A stretch of 64,000 bases of DNA from assembly GCF_000143415.4 (NCBI RefSeq), contig NW_003314273.1, forward strand, positions 1,908,760 through 1,972,759. The letters are read 5' to 3'. The DNA comes from Selaginella moellendorffii. Taxonomy: Eukaryota; Streptophyta; Lycopodiopsida; Selaginellales; Selaginellaceae. The notes below the pieces were generated by a model that saw only the letters and a list, made by a program, of their open reading frames with translations, was not told where the DNA came from and did not search any database. How positions within the stretch are numbered: the stretch's first letter is position 1; every line of letters starts with the position of its first letter. The position numbers were made by a program, and so were the translations under genes. Of the stretch, positions 60,641 through 64,000 are shown one piece after another.

Positions 60641-61115
60641 CAAGCCGCAGTGTAGACTTCGACCATACTTCCACAATTTTGCACTTGCTTGATTCCTGGC
60701 TTATGATGCTCTTGACTCTGGGGAATCCTATCTGGCCGCTATGCCCTGCTCTGCTTCTTCTCATCGAAGTTGAGATTTGAGCACCTGCAAGAACAGAGAG
60801 CAAAAGTAGTATGTTACCTTTCTCAAACCTTTCGTCTCAAGCAACTTCTCTAGCCTTTCGAGGTGCACTAACGTCTGCTCGCCCGTCACCTCTAGAGGAT
60901 AGCTCAGTCAAATCGAAACTTGGTAGGTTCCTGCTCTACTTTCCAGTCCATGTTCCGAGCCAGCTGCGCGATAACTTCCAAGCCTGGTGACTTCCACCAG
61001 TGGACTCTTCACCGTCCGTGAGCAAGACCCTGCTGTCTTCTTGCTCTGCAACTTCATCTCCTTGAAGATTGCTTGTACACAATCTTCCATGTGACAAGGC
61101 ATGCACTGTGCTGAC

Positions 61116-61880
61116 TTACGCGTCACTGCCAGTGTTGGCAGGACACTTTGAGGAGAATCCCAGAGTGCCATTGCTGTGCGAACCACGAGTGTGAGCTTCC
61201 AGCTGTTTCTTCTCAGTCAGAGAATCGTCCACCACAACTTCGATCTGCCACCCGGGATCCTGAAAGATCGCATTCCTGCACTGCTTCCTCCGAGAGAACA
61301 TCCATCGCACGAGCAAAAANNNNNNNNNNNNNNNNNNNNNNNNNNNNNNNNNNNNNNNNNNNNNNNNNNNNNNNNNNNNNNNNNNNNNNNNNNNNNNNNN
61401 NNNNNNNNNNNNNNNNNNNNNNNNNNNNNNNNNNNNNNNNNNNNNNNNNNNNNNNNNNNNNNNNNNNNNNNNNNNNNNNNNNNNNNNNNNNNNNNNNNNN
61501 NNNNNNCCTCCATGGTGGTGACCATGGTGGTGAACAACCAGAGGAGCTCCATCACCGTGATGATGATGGTACACTGCTGCTGCTGGAGCTGGATCGTGGT
61601 GGCGAGCATCAGGCGCTGGAGCTAGATGAGCAGGGTGGCTGCGAGCAGGGTGAACGAAAGCAGCTGGCGCTGGGGCTCGAACTGGAGCGTCACCTTGAAG
61701 AACTGGAGCTAAAGCTGGCACTGGCTCGTGGGCTCCTCGAGGATGGTGTCCATGGTGGTGTGGTGGATGTGCTGGAGCTAGAGCTGGAGCTCGCGGGTGT
61801 GAAGCTCGGTGATGGCCGCCATGCCAGGGCGCTGGAGCTCGGCGGGCAAGCGTTGGGGCGGCGTGAGCGCGAGAGACCAT
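61116..61880 (-). CDS. His/Ala/Pro-rich single-span membrane protein reading frame, copy 4 (interrupted by gap)
   Basis: Both flanks match copy 1, including RGAHEP and RSHPAH, but the histidine tract and most of the membrane span lie in the 187-base gap. The length across the gap is only nominal. Confidence 0.45.
   Translation of the reverse strand: MVSRAHAAPTLARRAPAPWHGGHHRASHPRAPALAPAHPPHHHGHHPRGAHEPVPALAPVLQGDAPVRAPAPAAFVHPARSHPAHLAPAPDARHHDPAPAAAVYHHHHGDGAPLVVHHHGHHHGXXXXXXXXXXXXXXXXXXXXXXXXXXXXXXXXXXXXXXXXXXXXXXXXXXXXXXXXXXXXXXXFLLVRWMFSRRKQCRNAIFQDPGWQIEVVVDDSLTEKKQLEAHTRGSHSNGTLGFSSKCPANTGSDA
61320..61506. other. Assembly gap (187 N)
   Basis: A run of N exactly over the histidine tract and adjoining span of the His-rich frame. 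The intact copies have about 190-200 bp here, so the true missing length is probably similar. Confidence 0.99.
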
Positions 61881-62106
61881 AGCTTACCTGACGAGAGCTT
61901 CGACAATAGAAAAATCCAAGCGAGAAAGATTATAACCTAACCCTTGACTTAGAAAATAGAAAATAAAGAGGTACTTTTGGCTTTGTGAAAAAAACAAGAG
62001 CTTGTGACGTTGTGGATTGTCGGACTTGAACTGAGCATGCCAAAGAGCCCAAACCTAGATGTGAACAGCGGTTTAATCTCACAATCACGAAATGCTCAAT
62101 ATTTCA

Positions 62107-63273
62107 AAAAGATAAGGCATTTTTAATTTGATGGCAACTCCTTTCCATACTCAATTCTAATTTACTTGCAGTGAATGAAACTTTTTTACTCGTTTGCAAA
62201 AAAGTGGGAAAAAAAAATACAAGATAAACATCTATGCATTGCTCTGTTGACAATCTCACGGTGCAACATCCATTCATAGTTCCCCTAGTCAACACCAGTA
62301 AAATCGGTCAAAACGCCTGGAACGATCCAATAATCAAACATATTTGGAGATGCTGGTTATTGATCCCTAAGCGAGCACTCTACCATCTGAGTTATCTCCC
62401 CTTAGCAAAGAAACAAAAATGCTAAACTTTTCTCTTCACCATTCTAATACTCATCCTTGGAGATTCTGGCAGCTTTTGTTGCATTTCAAGAGCGTTTTGA
62501 GAGATGAGCTTTGGAAAGCCCACCATCTCCAGCAAGTTTCTATAGCCAAGAAGCTGCATCAGCAGGCAACCATGAAGAATGTTACTAATGCTTATAATAA
62601 TAATACATATTATAGTAATAGTAATCACAAGAGGAGGAGGAAAAGGGATAGTGTTTTGCTTTGCAGTGTTATGCAAGAGGATGAGTAAAGCAATTGGTAA
62701 AACCAACACAATATAAATCAACTGGTATGGTCTTCTGTACCAATCAAATTGTCTAAACACTAATATTAATTGGTATTTTGGTTTGCTAGTAAACATATTT
62801 AGCTACATATTTGTATAGCTAAAAGTCTTTTAAAATGAGTAACTTGTTTTTCTTACAAAAGCTCAAAATTGCAAATGTCACCTTCACATTCTTTCAAAAT
62901 TTAAGTGCATTTGCTTTTCTGAACAAACAAATAGAGATATTGGGCATGCTTGATCAATCCAAAGAAACCAATTATTAAAAGCTTACTTGGTGATGGATTT
63001 TGTTTCAAGGTGGCCTCTCTCCATTCCTTGTAATCCAAGCATGTTGTCCTGCCTGGATCTTGTACCAAAACCAAACTAATGCCTGTGGAACTTGTAAGTT
63101 GTAACAAGCAAATCAATGCCTTCCTACTGACCTCAAGAATGTACAACTTAATGTAGTCCTATACAGATCTGATAATAGAGAGAGCAAAAGGAGTCATTAA
63201 AAATATTTTCAAATATTCTGGTACACGAAAGAATAATTTCTTAATGTTTTCGTGGCAATATTTTTATTAAACA
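62107..63273 (-). repeat. 1.1-kb interspersed repeat, copy x6
   Basis: Inverted partner of x2 and near-identical to x3 (single differences such as QKALE to QNALE in one frame). Confidence 0.85.
62345..62401 (-). pseudogene. tRNA-Ala relic, same deletion as 37,057 and 47,320
   Basis: Third copy of the shortened tRNA relic, opposite strand. Cannot fold. Confidence 0.85.
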
Positions 63274-63780
63274 GGTATTTTTAAAAATTTTAAATTTAAA
63301 TAGTATTTAGATCTGAGTGGCAATATTTCCTATTTAATAGAGGTTTTACCTTCTGACCTGGTAATAGAGGTTTTACATGAAGCAATGCTTGGTTTACTTG
63401 ATAGTAGTATCAATCATTGAATAATTTGAATGAGCAATAATTATATACATATTTATAAATTATAAATCAAGATTAATATTATTGCATATCAATAGTGGAA
63501 TAGAAAAGAATATACTTGAAATTTTTTTAGGAAATTTTATAAATTATAAACATGATCATAAATTATAAAAAAGATTAATCTAAATGAACAACAACCATTA
63601 GATAGTAGAATATCCTAAAATATCCAAGCATATTCAAAGTATATATAATACCACTTCAAGTTTGCTTAAGCAAACCAGTTATATATATGTATATATATAG
63701 TGTTTGGTCTCTTAAACTTACACAAGCTTATTCACTATAAAACTTTAGACTTAAGTTTTTCCAACATTTTGTTGTAGAAT

Positions 63781-64000
63781 ATAAACAAAGATGAAAACAG
63801 GCGAAAGGATCTTAGGGGGCACACCATGGTCAAAAGATAAAAATATCAGAGACAATCATGCTCTGGATCATATTTCACAAATGGTTATTTATACAGGAAA
63901 TTATATATCTATGGTGTTTGGTCTCTTAAACTTAACTTGAAAACTTGGGACTCAAGCTTCTCCAAGTAGATTAGATGTTACATTCTGTCCTGTACAAATG
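63781..64000 (+). repeat. Jump to a second copy of 58,757-58,976
   Basis: At 63,780 the mirror of P1/P2 stops after ttgttgtagaatat and the sequence continues as aaacaaagatgaaaacagg, matching 58,759 onward at constant offset 5,024 with a few substitutions. It runs to the window end. Confidence 0.85.

Larger units (their letters stand above)
50840..63780 (-). repeat. Right arm of the outer palindrome (P2)
   Basis: Reverse complement of 35,678-48,330, longer by the 1.14-kb segment near 55,280-56,430. The first part (51,000-52,200) is a truncated, altered version of its partner. It stops abruptly at 63,780. Confidence 0.9.

Noticed and set aside
33985-63780. Organellar inverted repeat (plastid) inserted in the nucleus
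   Set aside because: No rRNA, tRNA cluster or plastid gene is present in the arms.

Overview
The window looks like nuclear DNA of an early-diverging land plant, most like the lycophyte Selaginella. It holds plant-type gene families, most introns are only about 45-80 nt, intergenic gaps are often near 100 nt, and pentatricopeptide-repeat (PPR) fragments are frequent. The species is inferred from gene style and was not tested by alignment. Exon-intron structures were worked out by eye from GT..AG sites, phase closure and remembered protein family motifs.

Region 1 (1-30 kb) is compact, ordinary gene space. In order it holds: a class-V PLP-dependent aminotransferase (5' end outside the window), mitochondrial ribosomal protein bL21m (minus), the complex III hinge protein QCR6, a two-domain peptidyl-serine alpha-galactosyltransferase of the SERGT1 type, the NatB auxiliary subunit NAA25, a receptor-like kinase with two SPARK-like ectodomains and a kinase domain lacking catalytic residues, an ABCC/MRP transporter, an intronless VPS62/DUF946 protein, WDR70 (minus), a UCH37-type deubiquitinase divergent from WDR70 with 76 bp between start codons, a divergent MADS-box protein (minus), and a six-finger muscleblind-like CCCH protein. 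These are housekeeping or regulatory genes with no evident shared pathway.

Region 2 (30-33 kb) is decaying sequence: a frameshifted LEA-2/NDR1-like gene, a fragment resembling organellar topoisomerase I, and a rearranged second copy of the CCCH gene 3' end carrying a PPR-motif insert.

Region 3 (33-64 kb) is AT-rich and almost entirely a nested palindrome. An inner palindrome (arms 33,985-40,250 and 43,905-50,449) lies mostly within the left half of an outer one (arms 35,678-48,330 and 50,840-63,780). Each block carries the same cargo: a roughly 1.1-kb repeat with an embedded tRNA-Ala in several states of decay, a minisatellite, a His/Ala/Pro-rich membrane-protein reading frame with a variable histidine tract, and broken PPR-like gene fragments. 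One intact tRNA-Ala(AGC) lies at 56,355. An assembly gap of 187 N falls inside the histidine tract of the last copy. I recognise no transposase, reverse transcriptase or helicase in this region. Whether the palindrome is a real chromosome structure or an assembly product cannot be decided from the sequence alone.
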